Shown: in pieces, positions 42,591 to 51,941 of the stretch
Position numbering within the stretch: the first letter of the stretch is position 1
Layout of the letters: each line of letters starts with the position of its first letter
Source: Aeromonas encheleia
Lineage (GTDB): Bacteria; Pseudomonadota; Gammaproteobacteria; Enterobacterales; Aeromonadaceae
NCBI RefSeq assembly: GCF_900637545.1
Contig: NZ_LR134376.1
Location: forward strand, 1,259,001-1,323,000
Direction: 5' to 3'
Length of the DNA stretch: 64,000 nt
Translations under genes and position numbers: made by a program
The notes under the pieces: generated by a model
What the model was told of the DNA's origin: nothing
Databases searched by the model: none
The model's input: only the letters and a program-made list of their open reading frames with translations

Positions 42591-44714
42591 ATGGCCTTCG
42601 AAGTTGATGAAGACATACTGCAAGACTTTTTGGTCGAAGCATCAGAAATATTGGAACAGTTGTCTGAACAACTGGTCGACTTGGAAAAGCGACCCGATGA
42701 CAAGAATCTGTTGAATGCCATCTTCCGCGGCTTCCACACCGTCAAGGGTGGAGCCGGTTTCCTCTCCCTGACCGAACTGGTGGATGTCTGCCACGGCGCC
42801 GAGAACCTGTTCGACCTGCTGCGCAACGGCAAGCGGACCCTGAGCGCCGAGCTGATGGATGTCATTTTACAGGCGCTGGATGCCATCAACGTCATGTTTG
42901 CCCAGGTACAGAACCGGGAGCCGACCAGCCCAGCCTCTGCCGATCTCCTGCACGACCTGCACGAGCTGTGCAAACCCGAGGGGCAGGAGCAGCTGCGCAC
43001 CGTCGCCGCTGCGGCCATAGTCCCGCCGCCTGCCCCCGAGCCGGTGAGCATACCCGCCGCCGTGAATGGCGGTGGCTCCATCGATGAAATTTCCGCCGAT
43101 GAATTCGAGCGCCTGCTGGACGAACTGCACGGTGCTGGCAAGGCGCCGACGGTCTCCGCCGCGCCGGTGTTGAGTGGCTCCGGCGACATCACGGACGACG
43201 AGTTCGAGGCGCTGCTCGACCAGCTGCACGGCCAGGGTCAGCACGGTGGTGCGCCGGATCTCGGCCCGCTGCAGTCGGTCCAGCAAGAGGTGGACGCGCT
43301 CATCGACGATGACGAGTTTGAACGCCTGCTCGATGAGCTGCACGGCCGTGGCCAGGCGCCCCAACACAGCATGGCGTCCCCGATGACGCTCCCGGCCGCC
43401 CCGGCACCGACTCCGGTCCAGCTCAGTGCGCCGGTCGCGGCCAGCTCAGCGCCCGCCAAGCCAGCCCCAACACCGGCCAAACCGGCCCCGGCACCCGCTC
43501 CTGCCAAGCAGGCGGCTCCCGCCGAGAGCGGCAATGCGATGCAGAACGACACCACGGTGCGGGTGGATACCAAGACCCTGGACGTCATCATGAACATGGT
43601 GGGTGAGCTGGTGCTGGTGCGCAACCGCCTGGTGAGCCTCGGCATCGCCAGCAACGACGAGGAGATGTCCAAGGCGGTGGCCAACCTGGACGTGGTGACG
43701 GCGGATCTGCAGGGGGCGGTCATGAAGACCCGCATGCAGCCCATCAAGAAGGTATTCGGTCGCTTCCCCCGGGTGGTGCGCGATCTGGCCAGGACCCTCA
43801 AGAAAGACATCGAATTGATCATGGTCGGGGAGGAGACGGATCTCGACAAGAACCTGGTCGAGGCCCTGGCCGATCCCCTGGTGCACTTGGTGCGCAACTC
43901 CTGTGATCACGGCGTCGAGATGCCGGATGTGCGGGAGAAGGCGGGCAAGCCCCGCCAGGGCACCATCACCCTGAGCGCCTCCCAGCAGGGGGATCACATC
44001 CTGCTCTGCATCGAGGATGACGGCGCCGGCATGGATCCGGAGAAGCTGAAATCCATCGCCATCAGCCGCGGCGTGCTCGATGCCGACAGCGCGGCGCGCA
44101 TGAGCGACAACGATGCCTACAACCTGATCTTCGCCCCCGGTTTCTCCACCAAGTCGGAGATCTCCGACATCTCGGGCCGTGGCGTCGGCATGGACGTGGT
44201 GAAGACCAGCATCGTCAGCCTCAATGGCTCGGTGCACATAGATTCGACCTGGGGCAAGGGCACTCGCCTCGAGATCAAGGTCCCGCTCACCCTGGCCATA
44301 CTGCCGACCCTGATGGTGGAAGTGGGGGCTCAGACCTTCGCCCTGCCGCTCGGCTGCGTGAACGAAATTTTCCATCTGGACCTGAAGAAGGCCAACGTGG
44401 TGGATGGCCAGCTCACCATCATAGTGCGTGACAAGGCGATCCCGCTGTTCTACCTGCACAAGTGGCTGGTACGCGGCGCCGGCAAGACGGCGCGCCAGGA
44501 CACCGGCCACGTGGTCATAGTTCAAATTGGCACCCAGCAGGTGGGCTTCGTCGTGGACAACCTCATCGGTCAGGAAGAGGTGGTGATCAAGCCCTTGGAC
44601 AACCTGCTGCAGGGCACCCCCGGCATGGCCGGCGCCACCATCACCAGCGACGGCGGCATCGCCCTCATTCTGGATGTACCCAGCCTGCTCAAGGCCTATG
44701 CGCGCCGGCACTGA
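42591..44714 (+). CDS. cheA: Chemotaxis histidine kinase CheA with DEFE-LLD-LHG repeats
   Basis: This 707-residue kinase has the Hpt domain (P1) with phospho-His49 in [17 protein letters not shown], then a region of about 190 residues without a recognisable CheY-binding P2 domain. That region holds three repeats: [12 protein letters not shown] (170-181), [12 protein letters not shown] (203-214) and [12 protein letters not shown] (241-252). A Pro/Ala linker leads to the P3 dimerisation helix near residue 320. Then come the ATPase domain P4 ([33 protein letters not shown]) and the CheW-like P5. The repeats sit where Vibrio CheA has its localisation and inheritance domain, which contacts ParP/ParC; matching them is inference. 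Confidence 0.95.
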   Translation: MAFEVDEDILQDFLVEASEILEQLSEQLVDLEKRPDDKNLLNAIFRGFHTVKGGAGFLSLTELVDVCHGAENLFDLLRNGKRTLSAELMDVILQALDAINVMFAQVQNREPTSPASADLLHDLHELCKPEGQEQLRTVAAAAIVPPPAPEPVSIPAAVNGGGSIDEISADEFERLLDELHGAGKAPTVSAAPVLSGSGDITDDEFEALLDQLHGQGQHGGAPDLGPLQSVQQEVDALIDDDEFERLLDELHGRGQAPQHSMASPMTLPAAPAPTPVQLSAPVAASSAPAKPAPTPAKPAPAPAPAKQAAPAESGNAMQNDTTVRVDTKTLDVIMNMVGELVLVRNRLVSLGIASNDEEMSKAVANLDVVTADLQGAVMKTRMQPIKKVFGRFPRVVRDLARTLKKDIELIMVGEETDLDKNLVEALADPLVHLVRNSCDHGVEMPDVREKAGKPRQGTITLSASQQGDHILLCIEDDGAGMDPEKLKSIAISRGVLDADSAARMSDNDAYNLIFAPGFSTKSEISDISGRGVGMDVVKTSIVSLNGSVHIDSTWGKGTRLEIKVPLTLAILPTLMVEVGAQTFALPLGCVNEIFHLDLKKANVVDGQLTIIVRDKAIPLFYLHKWLVRGAGKTARQDTGHVVIVQIGTQQVGFVVDNLIGQEEVVIKPLDNLLQGTPGMAGATITSDGGIALILDVPSLLKAYARRH

Positions 44715-44746
44715 TCGTTCCGACCCGAGGAGTTAGAAGAATAACA

Positions 44747-45859
44747 ATGGCAGTCAAGGTATTAGTGGTCGACGATTCGAGCTTCTTCCGCCGCAGGGTC
44801 AGCGAAATCATCAATCAGGATCCCCTGATGACGGTGATCGACACGGCCCAGAATGGACGGGAGGCGGTGGACAAGGCGCTGCAGTTGCGGCCCGACGTCA
44901 TCACCATGGACATAGAGATGCCGGTACTCGACGGCATCAGCGCCGTGCGCGAGATCATGGCCAAGTGTCCCACCCCCATACTGATGTTCTCCTCGCTGAC
45001 CCACGATGGCGCCAAGGCGACCTTGGATGCGCTGGACGCCGGTGCCCTCGACTTTCTCCCCAAGAAGTTCGAAGACATCGCCCGCGACAAGGACGAAGCG
45101 GTCAGGCTGTTGCAGCAGCGGGTCAGGGAGATCGCCCGCAAGCGCTTCCTGATGGCGGCCAAGCCCAGGGTGGCGGAGCCCGTGGTACGGCCCGTCCCGG
45201 GTAGCACCACGGCTCGCCCCGGCGAGCGAGCGCCCGAGCCGGTACGCGCGCCGAGCGCCCCCGCGAGCTTCAAGCGCAGCGGCAAGAGCTATCAGCTGGT
45301 GGCCATCGGCACCTCCACCGGCGGACCAGTGGCGTTGCAAAACGTGCTGACCAAGCTGCCGGGGGATTTCCCTCACCCCATCTTGCTGATCCAGCACATG
45401 CCGGCGACCTTTACCGCGGCCTTCGCCGCCCGTCTCAACGGCCTGTGCCTGATCGGGGTCAAGGAGGCGGAGGACGGTGACGTGGTGAAACCGGGTCAGG
45501 CCTACCTTGCACCGGGCGGCAAGCAGATGCTGCTGGAAGGGCGCGGGCCAGGGGCACGCATCCGTATCATAGAGGGCAATGACAAGGTCAACTACAAGCC
45601 CTGCGTCGACATCACCTTCGCCTCGGCGGCCAAGATCTATGGCGACAAGGTGCTCGCCATAGTGCTGACCGGCATGGGCGCCGACGGCCGGGATGGCGCT
45701 CGTCTGCTCAAGGAGCAGGGGTCCACCATCTGGGCGCAGGATGAAGCCTCCTGTGTCGTCTACGGCATGCCGCAGGCGGTCGCCAAGGCCGGCATCGCGA
45801 GCGAGTCGCTGCCGCTGGATCGGGTGGCGCAGCGCATCCTGGTCGAGTTGGGCCGCTAA
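44747..45859 (+). CDS. cheB: Chemotaxis methylesterase/glutamine deamidase CheB
   Basis: This 370-residue two-domain enzyme removes methyl groups from chemoreceptors. The receiver domain has [12 protein letters not shown] and phospho-Asp in [18 protein letters not shown]. The methylesterase domain shows Ser in [17 protein letters not shown], His in [20 protein letters not shown] and Asp near [13 protein letters not shown]. Start ATG 44747 lies after GAGGAGTTAGAAGAATAAC. No cheR is found in the window, so its partner methyltransferase is elsewhere. Confidence 0.97.
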   Translation: MAVKVLVVDDSSFFRRRVSEIINQDPLMTVIDTAQNGREAVDKALQLRPDVITMDIEMPVLDGISAVREIMAKCPTPILMFSSLTHDGAKATLDALDAGALDFLPKKFEDIARDKDEAVRLLQQRVREIARKRFLMAAKPRVAEPVVRPVPGSTTARPGERAPEPVRAPSAPASFKRSGKSYQLVAIGTSTGGPVALQNVLTKLPGDFPHPILLIQHMPATFTAAFAARLNGLCLIGVKEAEDGDVVKPGQAYLAPGGKQMLLEGRGPGARIRIIEGNDKVNYKPCVDITFASAAKIYGDKVLAIVLTGMGADGRDGARLLKEQGSTIWAQDEASCVVYGMPQAVAKAGIASESLPLDRVAQRILVELGR

Positions 45860-45861
45860 CC

Positions 45862-46599
45862 GTGGGCATCCTCGGTCTGTTGCTGGCGTTGGGGGCCGTG
45901 GCCGTTGCCCAGTGGTGGCACGGCGGTACCCTGCTGACCCTGCTGGACGGCCCGGCCTTCGTCATAGTGGTGGGCGGCACCTGGGGCGCGGTGATCCTGC
46001 AGACGCCCCGCAAATACCTGCTGGCGGCGCTCAGGCAAGCCGGCTGGATGCTGTTCCCCCCGCACTGGGATCTGCGTCAGCAGGCGGAGCGGCTGCAGAC
46101 CTGGGCCGTCTTCGCTCGCCAGCAAGGCTTGCTGGCGCTGGAAGACCAGGCCGACGCCGAGGCCGATCCCTTCACCCGTCAGGGCCTCAGCATGATAGTG
46201 GACGGGGTCTCCATCGAAGACATCCGCATGCTGCTGGAGGCGGACATCGACATCGAACAGGAGCGCAACGAGCACGCCGCCAGGGTGTTCGAGGCCATGG
46301 GGGGCTACAGCCCGACCATCGGCATCATAGGCGCCGTGATCGGCCTCATCCAGGCCATGTTTCACCTGGATGAACCGAACACGCTCGGTGCCGGCATCGC
46401 CATCGCCTTCGTCGCGACCATCTACGGGGTGGGCTTCGCCAACCTGCTCTATCTACCGGTGGCCAACCGCCTGCGGGCGTTCCATTACCAGTACGGTCTC
46501 TATCAGGAGATGACCCTGGAGGGGCTGCTGGCCATCGCCCATGGCGAGAATGGTCTGCAGGTTGAACGGCGGTTGAAGGCCTATCTGAAAGGGGAATAG
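45862..46599 (+). CDS. MotA/TolQ-type flagellar stator protein, MotC-like
   Basis: This 245-residue membrane protein would conduct ions together with the next gene product and push on FliG. It has an N-terminal membrane segment (GILGLLLALGAVAVAQWW), the cytoplasmic domain with charged helix around LLEADIDIEQERNEH, and the two pore helices PTIGIIGAVIGLIQAMFHL and GIAIAFVATIYGVGFANLLY. Position after cheB and before a MotB-like gene matches MotC/MotD of Pseudomonas. GTG 45862, two bases after cheB, has no clear Shine-Dalgarno, suggesting translational coupling. Proton or sodium use cannot be decided here. Confidence 0.9.
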   Translation: MGILGLLLALGAVAVAQWWHGGTLLTLLDGPAFVIVVGGTWGAVILQTPRKYLLAALRQAGWMLFPPHWDLRQQAERLQTWAVFARQQGLLALEDQADAEADPFTRQGLSMIVDGVSIEDIRMLLEADIDIEQERNEHAARVFEAMGGYSPTIGIIGAVIGLIQAMFHLDEPNTLGAGIAIAFVATIYGVGFANLLYLPVANRLRAFHYQYGLYQEMTLEGLLAIAHGENGLQVERRLKAYLKGE

Positions 46600-46601
46600 C
46601 C

Positions 46602-47519
46602 ATGCGCAAGCGTTACCGTTTGCATCTGCAAGGGCGAGAGCATCTCGACCGCTGGCTGGTTTCCTATGCCGATTACATGACGCTCATCTTTGCGCTCTTC
46701 GTGGTGCTCTACTCCGTGGCCATCGTCAACAAGGAGAAGTATCGCGCCGTCATCGACGGCATGACCCAGGCGTTCAACCAGCAGGTGGTGCCGCGCAGCG
46801 ACGGCTTGCTGGACGGGCAGGGCAAGTCCCTGCTGAATCAGCCGGTGTCGGCCGCCCCCTCGCTGCTGGAGAGCACGGCGTCCCCGTCGCCTTCCCTTGC
46901 CCCCATCTCCGGCGTGCCGATCCAGCAGGACGGCACGGCCCTCGCCACCATTGATCTGCAACTGCAGCAGTCCATGGGCGCGCTGGTCGAGGCCGGGGTG
47001 GTCAAGCTGGCGCAGGATGACAACTGGCTGACGGTGGAGCTGAGCTCTGGGCTGCTGTTCAACAGCGGCAGCGCCTTCCTGGGGGCCAATGCCGCCCCGG
47101 TGCTCGATACGCTTTCAGGTATTCTGAAACCGGTCGATAACTACATCAGGGTGCGGGGTTATACGGATAACCAGCAGATAAACAATGAAATTTTTCGCTC
47201 CAATTGGGCACTGTCTGCCGCGCGGGCCGAGGCCGTGCTCGGCGCCCTGGTCGCCAAGGGGATAGCGCCCCAGCGACTCGCCTACGAGGCCTATGGGGAA
47301 TTTTCGCCCTTCGCCGATAACGGCAGTGAACAGGGGCGGTTACAGAATCGCAAGGTCGTGGTCGCCATCTCAAGGTTCGCCTGGGTGTCGCCACCTGCTC
47401 CCGTCAGACCCGTGACGGAACCATCTGTCCCGGCCGCGCAACAGGCGGCGGAGGCGGAGGACGTCAGGGTAGTGACGCTGCCCGGTGGTGGCATACGAAT
47501 AACAACAAGACAGGATTGA
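46602..47519 (+). CDS. MotB/OmpA-domain flagellar stator protein, MotD-like
   Basis: This 305-residue stator subunit has one membrane helix carrying the ion-binding Asp in SYADYMTLIFALFVVLYS. A variable plug/linker of about 100 residues follows, then a C-terminal OmpA-like peptidoglycan-binding domain (GYTDNQQINNEIFRSNWALS, then ARAEAVLGALV). It starts two bases after the MotC-like gene. Together they form a second or dedicated stator for the polar flagellum; pomAB or motAB genes are not in this window. Confidence 0.9.
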   Translation: MRKRYRLHLQGREHLDRWLVSYADYMTLIFALFVVLYSVAIVNKEKYRAVIDGMTQAFNQQVVPRSDGLLDGQGKSLLNQPVSAAPSLLESTASPSPSLAPISGVPIQQDGTALATIDLQLQQSMGALVEAGVVKLAQDDNWLTVELSSGLLFNSGSAFLGANAAPVLDTLSGILKPVDNYIRVRGYTDNQQINNEIFRSNWALSAARAEAVLGALVAKGIAPQRLAYEAYGEFSPFADNGSEQGRLQNRKVVVAISRFAWVSPPAPVRPVTEPSVPAAQQAAEAEDVRVVTLPGGGIRITTRQD

Positions 47520-47523
47520 TACA

Positions 47524-48318
47524 TTGATTGTTTGGACGGTTGCCAATCAGAAAGGTGGAGTCGGTAAAACCACCACAGTGGTCTCCCTCGCGGGCATCCT
47601 GGCCCAGCGTGGCCAGCGCGTGCTGCTGATCGACACCGACCCTCACGCCTCCCTGACCTCCTATTTCGATTTCGATTCGGACCGGCTGGACGGCACCCTG
47701 TACGAGCTGTTCCAGGCGGCCAAGCCGAGCAGCGATCTGGTCAACCGGATGACGCTCAAGACCCGGTTCGAGAATATTCATCTGCTGCCCGCCTCCATCA
47801 CCCTGGCGACCCTGGATCGGGTGATGGGCAACCGGGAGGGCATGGGGCTGGTGCTCAAGCGTGCCCTGCTGCGGGTGCAGGATCAGTACGACTATGTGCT
47901 GATCGATTGCCCGCCGGTGCTGGGGGTGATGATGGTCAACGCCCTGGCGGCCTGCGATCGGATCCTGGTGCCGGTGCAGACCGAATTTTTGGCCCTCAAG
48001 GGGCTGGAGCGGATGATGAAGACCTTCGAGATCATGCAGCGATCCAAGCGGGACAAGTTCCGCTATACCGTCATCCCGACCATGTTTGACAAGCGCACCC
48101 GTGCCTCCCTGATGACCCTGCAGTCCATCAAGGAGCAGTATGGCGAGGCGGTCTGGAATGCCGTCATCCCCATCGACACCAAGTTCAGGGATGCCAGCCT
48201 GCTGCACGTTCCGCCCTCCATCTATGCACCGGGCAGCCGTGGCACCTATGCCTACGAGACCCTGCTCAACCATCTCGATGCCCAGGAGCGTCAACGGCGC
48301 CAGGAGGTGAAGCCATGA
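47524..48318 (+). CDS. ParA/Soj-family ATPase for polar chemotaxis arrays (ParC-like)
   Basis: This 264-residue ATPase has the deviant Walker A VANQKGGVGKTTTVVSLAG and the ParA motif LIDTDPHASLTSYFDFD. ParA homologues encoded beside cheW (ParC in Vibrio) place chemotaxis clusters at the old pole and distribute them at division. TTG 47524 is the only start that keeps the conserved N-terminus. It overlaps parP by ATGA. A role in plasmid partition is excluded by context: there is no parB or origin. Confidence 0.9.
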   Translation: MIVWTVANQKGGVGKTTTVVSLAGILAQRGQRVLLIDTDPHASLTSYFDFDSDRLDGTLYELFQAAKPSSDLVNRMTLKTRFENIHLLPASITLATLDRVMGNREGMGLVLKRALLRVQDQYDYVLIDCPPVLGVMMVNALAACDRILVPVQTEFLALKGLERMMKTFEIMQRSKRDKFRYTVIPTMFDKRTRASLMTLQSIKEQYGEAVWNAVIPIDTKFRDASLLHVPPSIYAPGSRGTYAYETLLNHLDAQERQRRQEVKP

Positions 48319-49190
48319 GAGACAGCACCCAGGTTAGGGCTATGGATGATTACTTCCACTCTCTGCTGCTGGACGACGTCCTGCTGCGGGAGAGCCTGGA
48401 TGAGGAGGCGCCGGCGGCGGACCTGCCCCTGCTGCGCCAGGCTCAGCCCATCGTGCAGCCCGAGGTGATCGTGGCGCCCTATCTCGAGGCCGACCCGCGG
48501 CTCGAGCAGCTGAGCGAGCTGCTGGCCCAGGTGAGCCAGGTACAGGACGAGATGGATGTCCTCAGTCATGAGGAAGTCCAGGTCGAGCCCCTGCAGATCG
48601 AGGTCGAGGCGAGTGAGCCCGAGCTGAACGACTGGGTGGTGCCAGAGATGGTGCCCGAGCCCGCCGAACCGGCGACCCTGCTGCTCACCGAGCCGGCGCT
48701 GGCCTTGGCCGTCGAGGCGGAGCCCGAGCCCTCAACTTGGGAGAACCTGGACACCGGCAACGAGTTTCAGGCGCTCTTCTTCGACGTGGCCGGGGTAACC
48801 TTCGCGGTGCCCCTGACCGAGCTCGGTGGCATTCACCAGTTGGGGGAGGTCACCTCCCTGTTTGGTCAGCCGGCCTGGTATCGCGGCATCATGACCTCCC
48901 GGGAGCAGAAGATGAACGTGGTGGACACGGCGCTCTGGGTGATGCCGGACAAGACGCTGGACGTCACCGATTACAAGTACCTGATCATGCTGGGAGAGTC
49001 CCCCTGGGGGCTGGCCTGCCATCAGCTGAAGGGCACCGAGCTGCTGCGCCGGGATCAGGTGAAATGGCGCCATCAGGAGGGCAAGCGCCCCTGGCTGGCG
49101 GGTATGGTCAAGGAGAAGATGTGTGCCCTGCTGCACGTCAGGGAGCTGCTGGTGCTGCTGGGGCGTGGCGTGAACATAGAAGGTCGCTGA
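48315..49190 (+). CDS. parP: CheW-domain coupling protein ParP
   Basis: This 291-residue protein has an N-terminal ParC-binding-type region starting AMDDYFHSLLLDDVLL and an acidic Pro/Glu-rich linker. Its C-terminal CheW-like array-integration domain (about residues 155-285) includes FDVAGVTFAVPLTELGGIHQ and GQPAWYRGIMTSREQKMNVV. In Vibrio, ParP joins CheA and chemoreceptor arrays and links them to ParC. It is coupled to the ParA-like gene by ATGA and followed by cheW, the same order as in Vibrio and Pseudomonas. Confidence 0.88.
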   Translation: MRDSTQVRAMDDYFHSLLLDDVLLRESLDEEAPAADLPLLRQAQPIVQPEVIVAPYLEADPRLEQLSELLAQVSQVQDEMDVLSHEEVQVEPLQIEVEASEPELNDWVVPEMVPEPAEPATLLLTEPALALAVEAEPEPSTWENLDTGNEFQALFFDVAGVTFAVPLTELGGIHQLGEVTSLFGQPAWYRGIMTSREQKMNVVDTALWVMPDKTLDVTDYKYLIMLGESPWGLACHQLKGTELLRRDQVKWRHQEGKRPWLAGMVKEKMCALLHVRELLVLLGRGVNIEGR

Positions 49191-49259
49191 TTACATCGGC
49201 ACTGCCGTGATTTTATTGCTAATTTTACCCGTTGACGGGTTCATAAAAGGATTAAGAAG

Positions 49260-49748
49260 ATGACAGAAAAGCGCAATATCGCACAGAATCTGGCCGAAGA
49301 CGAAGTGCTGCAGTGGGTGACCTTCCAGCTGGAAAACGAGACCTATGGCATCAACGTGATGCAGGTGCAGGAGGTGTTGCGCTACACCGAGATAGCCCCG
49401 GTCCCGGGCGCGCCCGACTATGTGCTGGGCATCATCAACCTGCGCGGCAACGTGGTCACCGTCATCGACACCCGTTCCCGTTTCGGTCTGCCGGCGGGGG
49501 ACGTGAGCGAGAATTCACGCATCGTCATCATAGAGGCGGAGAAGCAGGTGATCGGCATCATGGTCGACAGCGTGGCCGAGGTGGTCTATCTGCGCTCCTC
49601 CGAGATCGATGCCGCCCCGGCGGTGGGCACAGAAGAGAGTGCCAAGTTCATCCAGGGGGTGAGCAACCGCGACGGCCAGCTGCTGATCCTGGTTGACCTC
49701 AACAAGCTGCTCTCGGACGAAGAGTGGGACGACATCGGTTCCCTGTAA
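49260..49748 (+). CDS. cheW: Chemotaxis coupling protein CheW
   Basis: This 162-residue adaptor couples chemoreceptors to CheA. The family core is intact: LQWVTFQLENETYGINVMQV, PVPGAPDYVLGIINLRGNVV and TVIDTRSRFGLP. AAGGATTAAGAAG precedes ATG 49260. Length and sequence are canonical, in contrast to the longer ParP. Confidence 0.97.
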   Translation: MTEKRNIAQNLAEDEVLQWVTFQLENETYGINVMQVQEVLRYTEIAPVPGAPDYVLGIINLRGNVVTVIDTRSRFGLPAGDVSENSRIVIIEAEKQVIGIMVDSVAEVVYLRSSEIDAAPAVGTEESAKFIQGVSNRDGQLLILVDLNKLLSDEEWDDIGSL

Positions 49749-49843
49749 CGGCGCGTCAAAAAGTGATACAACAGCGGTCCCGGATATGCCCCGCGGCGAT
49801 ATGATGCCGAGCGGGACCCTGTGATGAGGAAGGTGACAGTTTG

Positions 49844-50230
49844 ATGATTGAATTCGCAGCCTTGGGGTTGTCCTTGTTGGCGCTGGTGCTGGCCCTGGTC
49901 GGGCTGTTGGGCAACCGCCGGAGCCGACGAGAGTCCGAGGCCAGGGTAGAGACGCTGCAGGAGCAGCTCGAGAGTCTGCGCAGGCAGATGATGGAGCTGC
50001 ACACCGGGGCCATCGGCATGGGCCAGCGCCTGCAGTCGGCGGAAGGGGCCATGCAGCAGATCCACGATCGCCAGCAGGAGCTGACCCTGCAGGATCCGGA
50101 GCGCCGCCTCTACAGCCGCGCCGCCAAGATGGTGGAGCTCGGCGCCGGTCTCGATGAGCTCATGAGCGAGTGCGAGTTGCCGCAGGCCGAGGCCGAGCTG
50201 CTGATCTCCCTGCGCAAGGGACGCTCCTGA
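49844..50230 (+). CDS. DUF2802 membrane-anchored coiled-coil protein
   Basis: This 128-residue protein has an N-terminal membrane helix (LGLSLLALVLALVGLLG), a coiled coil (residues about 30-85) and a C-terminal DUF2802 segment, RRLYSRAAKMVELGAGLDEL. Members are found after cheW in polar-flagellate gammaproteobacteria, and their function is not known. ATG 49844 has GGAAGG upstream; TTG 49841 is in frame. The C-terminal part resembles small winged-helix-like modules but no catalytic site is visible. Confidence 0.85.
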   Translation: MIEFAALGLSLLALVLALVGLLGNRRSRRESEARVETLQEQLESLRRQMMELHTGAIGMGQRLQSAEGAMQQIHDRQQELTLQDPERRLYSRAAKMVELGAGLDELMSECELPQAEAELLISLRKGRS

Positions 50231-50404
50231 CGCCTGGTTCATGACGGAGGGGGAGGCGTCTACTCCCCTGTTTTCCCTGCCATATCTTCCCCCGCCAGGG
50301 CGCGATCTTCCCCACAAATCCTGCCGATTATTGGCATCTTTGAAAAGACGGTCCCGGATCCTGTGTTAATATGCAGGCCGCCTCATTCGACTGATTAAAT
50401 CCTC

Positions 50405-51040
50405 ATGCTGCTTCAAGCCAACAATCTGAGCTGCGTGCGTGAAGATCGCACCCTGTTTGAACACCTCTCCTTCGTGGTGGCGCCTGGCGATCTGGTGCAG
50501 ATTGAAGGCCCCAACGGGGTCGGCAAGACCAGCCTGTTGCGCCTGCTGACCGGGCTGTCCCAGCCCTTTGCCGGCGAGGTGTGCTGGAACGGGGAAGATA
50601 TCCGGCGTTGTCGCGATGACTATCATGCCAGGCTGCTCTATCTGGGCCATCAGCCCGGCGTCAAGGCGACCCTGACCCCCCTCGAAAACCTCGACTTCTA
50701 CCAGAAATTGCATGGTACGGCCGCTGCGGCCGTGGATCTGTGGCAGGTGCTGGCCCAGGTCGGCCTCGCCGGTTTTGAGGACTATCCCGCCGGCCAGCTC
50801 TCGGCCGGTCAGCAGCGCCGGGTGGCGCTGGCCCGGCTCTGGCTGTCGGACAGGCCGGCCCTGTGGATCCTGGACGAGCCCTTCACCGCCATCGACAAGC
50901 AGGGGGTCAAGGTGCTGGAGCGCCTGTTCCTGGCCCACGCGGATCGGGGTGGCATGGTGATCCTCACCACCCATCAGGACTTGACCCTGATGCAGGGGCG
51001 CCTGAAGACGCTCTCCCTCACCCCCTTGCGCCAGGAGTAA
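50405..51040 (+). CDS. ccmA: Cytochrome c maturation ATPase CcmA
   Basis: This 211-residue ABC ATPase acts with CcmB and CcmC to release haem-loaded CcmE. Motifs are Walker [17 protein letters not shown], signature [17 protein letters not shown] and Walker [14 protein letters not shown]. It is the first ccm gene. The 174-bp region before it has a TTAATAT element preceded by TTGAAA, but with a 20-bp spacer that is too long for a confident promoter. Confidence 0.96.
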   Translation: MLLQANNLSCVREDRTLFEHLSFVVAPGDLVQIEGPNGVGKTSLLRLLTGLSQPFAGEVCWNGEDIRRCRDDYHARLLYLGHQPGVKATLTPLENLDFYQKLHGTAAAAVDLWQVLAQVGLAGFEDYPAGQLSAGQQRRVALARLWLSDRPALWILDEPFTAIDKQGVKVLERLFLAHADRGGMVILTTHQDLTLMQGRLKTLSLTPLRQE

Positions 51041-51044
51041 CCCG

Positions 51045-51116
51045 ATGCCGAGCACCGAATGGCCTCCGATGCCGCGCCCCCTGATCCAGCCGATGGCGGT
51101 AGGTGGCCCATGCTGA
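51045..51116 (+). other. Possible junction micro-ORF between ccmA and ccmB
   Basis: A 23-codon frame fills the spacer and overlaps the ccmB start by 7 nt. It begins MPSTEW and contains LIQ at residues 13-15; CcmB begins MLSAVLTLIQREL. The nucleotides ATGC(C/T)GAGC(A/G)CCG and CCCTGATCCAGC recur in both. No clear echo of the ccmA end is seen, so this is the weaker kind of match to the pattern at other junctions. Confidence 0.3.
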
Positions 51117-51778
51117 GCGCCGTGCTGACCCTGATCCAGCGCGAGCTGCTGATGGCGCTGCGCCAGCGTGCCGACATCTTCAACCCGCTCTGGTTCTTCC
51201 TCATCGTCATCACCCTGTTCCCGCTTGGGATAGGCCCGGAGCCCCAGCTGTTGGCCCGCATTGCCCCCGGCATCATCTGGGTGGCGGCCCTGCTGGCGGC
51301 CATGCTCTCCCTTGAGCGGCTGTTTCGCGATGACTTCAGTGACGGCGCCCTGGAGCAGATGATGCTGATGCCCCATCCGCTCGGGCTGCTGGCGCTGGCG
51401 AAAGTGGTCGCTCACTGGCTGCTGACCGGCCTGCCGCTGCTGCTGGTCTCCCCCCTGCTCGCCATCTTGCTGTCGCTGGACCTGAAGACCTATCTGGCGG
51501 TGGTGGCCACCCTGGCGCTCGGCACCCCTGTGTTGAGCCTGCTCGGGGCGGTCGGGGTCGCGCTGACGGCGGGCCTGCGCAAGGGGGGGGTATTGCTCAG
51601 CCTGCTGCTGCTGCCGCTCTATATCCCGGTGCTGATCTTCGCCACCTCCGCCATCGAGGCGGCCAGCATGGGGTTGCCCTATGCCGGCCAGCTGGCGATT
51701 CTGGGGGCCATGCTGGTGGGGGCGCTGACCCTGACGCCCCTGGCGATCTCGGCGGCACTGCGGGTCAGCGTCAACTGA
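51110..51778 (+). CDS. ccmB: Cytochrome c maturation permease CcmB
   Basis: This 222-residue membrane protein with six hydrophobic segments partners CcmA. The family pattern is visible in LRQRADIFNPLWFFLIVITL, then FPLGIGPEP, and in LLSLLLLPLYIPVLIFATSA. ATG 51110 starts MLSAVLTLIQREL; an in-frame ATG at 51059 would add a nonconserved Pro-rich extension. A terminator follows, separating ccmAB from ccmC. Confidence 0.95.
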   Translation: MLSAVLTLIQRELLMALRQRADIFNPLWFFLIVITLFPLGIGPEPQLLARIAPGIIWVAALLAAMLSLERLFRDDFSDGALEQMMLMPHPLGLLALAKVVAHWLLTGLPLLLVSPLLAILLSLDLKTYLAVVATLALGTPVLSLLGAVGVALTAGLRKGGVLLSLLLLPLYIPVLIFATSAIEAASMGLPYAGQLAILGAMLVGALTLTPLAISAALRVSVN

Positions 51779-51793
51779 TTAATTATCATAAAG

Positions 51794-51813
51794 AGCCTCC
51801 TTTGAGGCTTTTT
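51794..51813 (+). terminator. Terminator between ccmB and ccmC
   Basis: AGCCTC-CTTT-GAGGCT followed by TTTT lies 15 bp after the ccmB stop, flanked by A residues upstream. The stem is short (6 bp, extendable by A-T pairs), so termination may be partial. Confidence 0.7.
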
Positions 51814-51826
51814 ATGGAAAATATAA

Positions 51827-51840
51827 TTGAGATAGATCAA
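51827..51840 (+). promoter_or_regulatory. FNR-like binding site upstream of ccmC
   Basis: TTGAGATAGATCAA differs from the FNR consensus TTGAT-N4-ATCAA at one position. It lies between the ccmB terminator and ccmC, and a TATGAT -10-like element follows at 51,870. The spacing from the site to that element is longer than in a standard class II FNR promoter, so the exact promoter is unsure. Anaerobic control of ccm genes by FNR is known in Escherichia coli. Confidence 0.45.
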
Positions 51841-51941
51841 GGGGATGGCCGCTTATTGCTTTGGGGGGATATGATGTTTCCCGGCAGTGGGTATGGTAGG
51901 CCTCGCCACTATAAAATTAATAACTGAAAGGTCTGTGAGCT

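Noticed and set aside
49773..50360. CGGTCCCGGAT occurring on both sides of the DUF2802 gene as a mobile-element boundary
   Set aside because: Only 11 bp are shared, with no inverted ends, transposase or target duplication.
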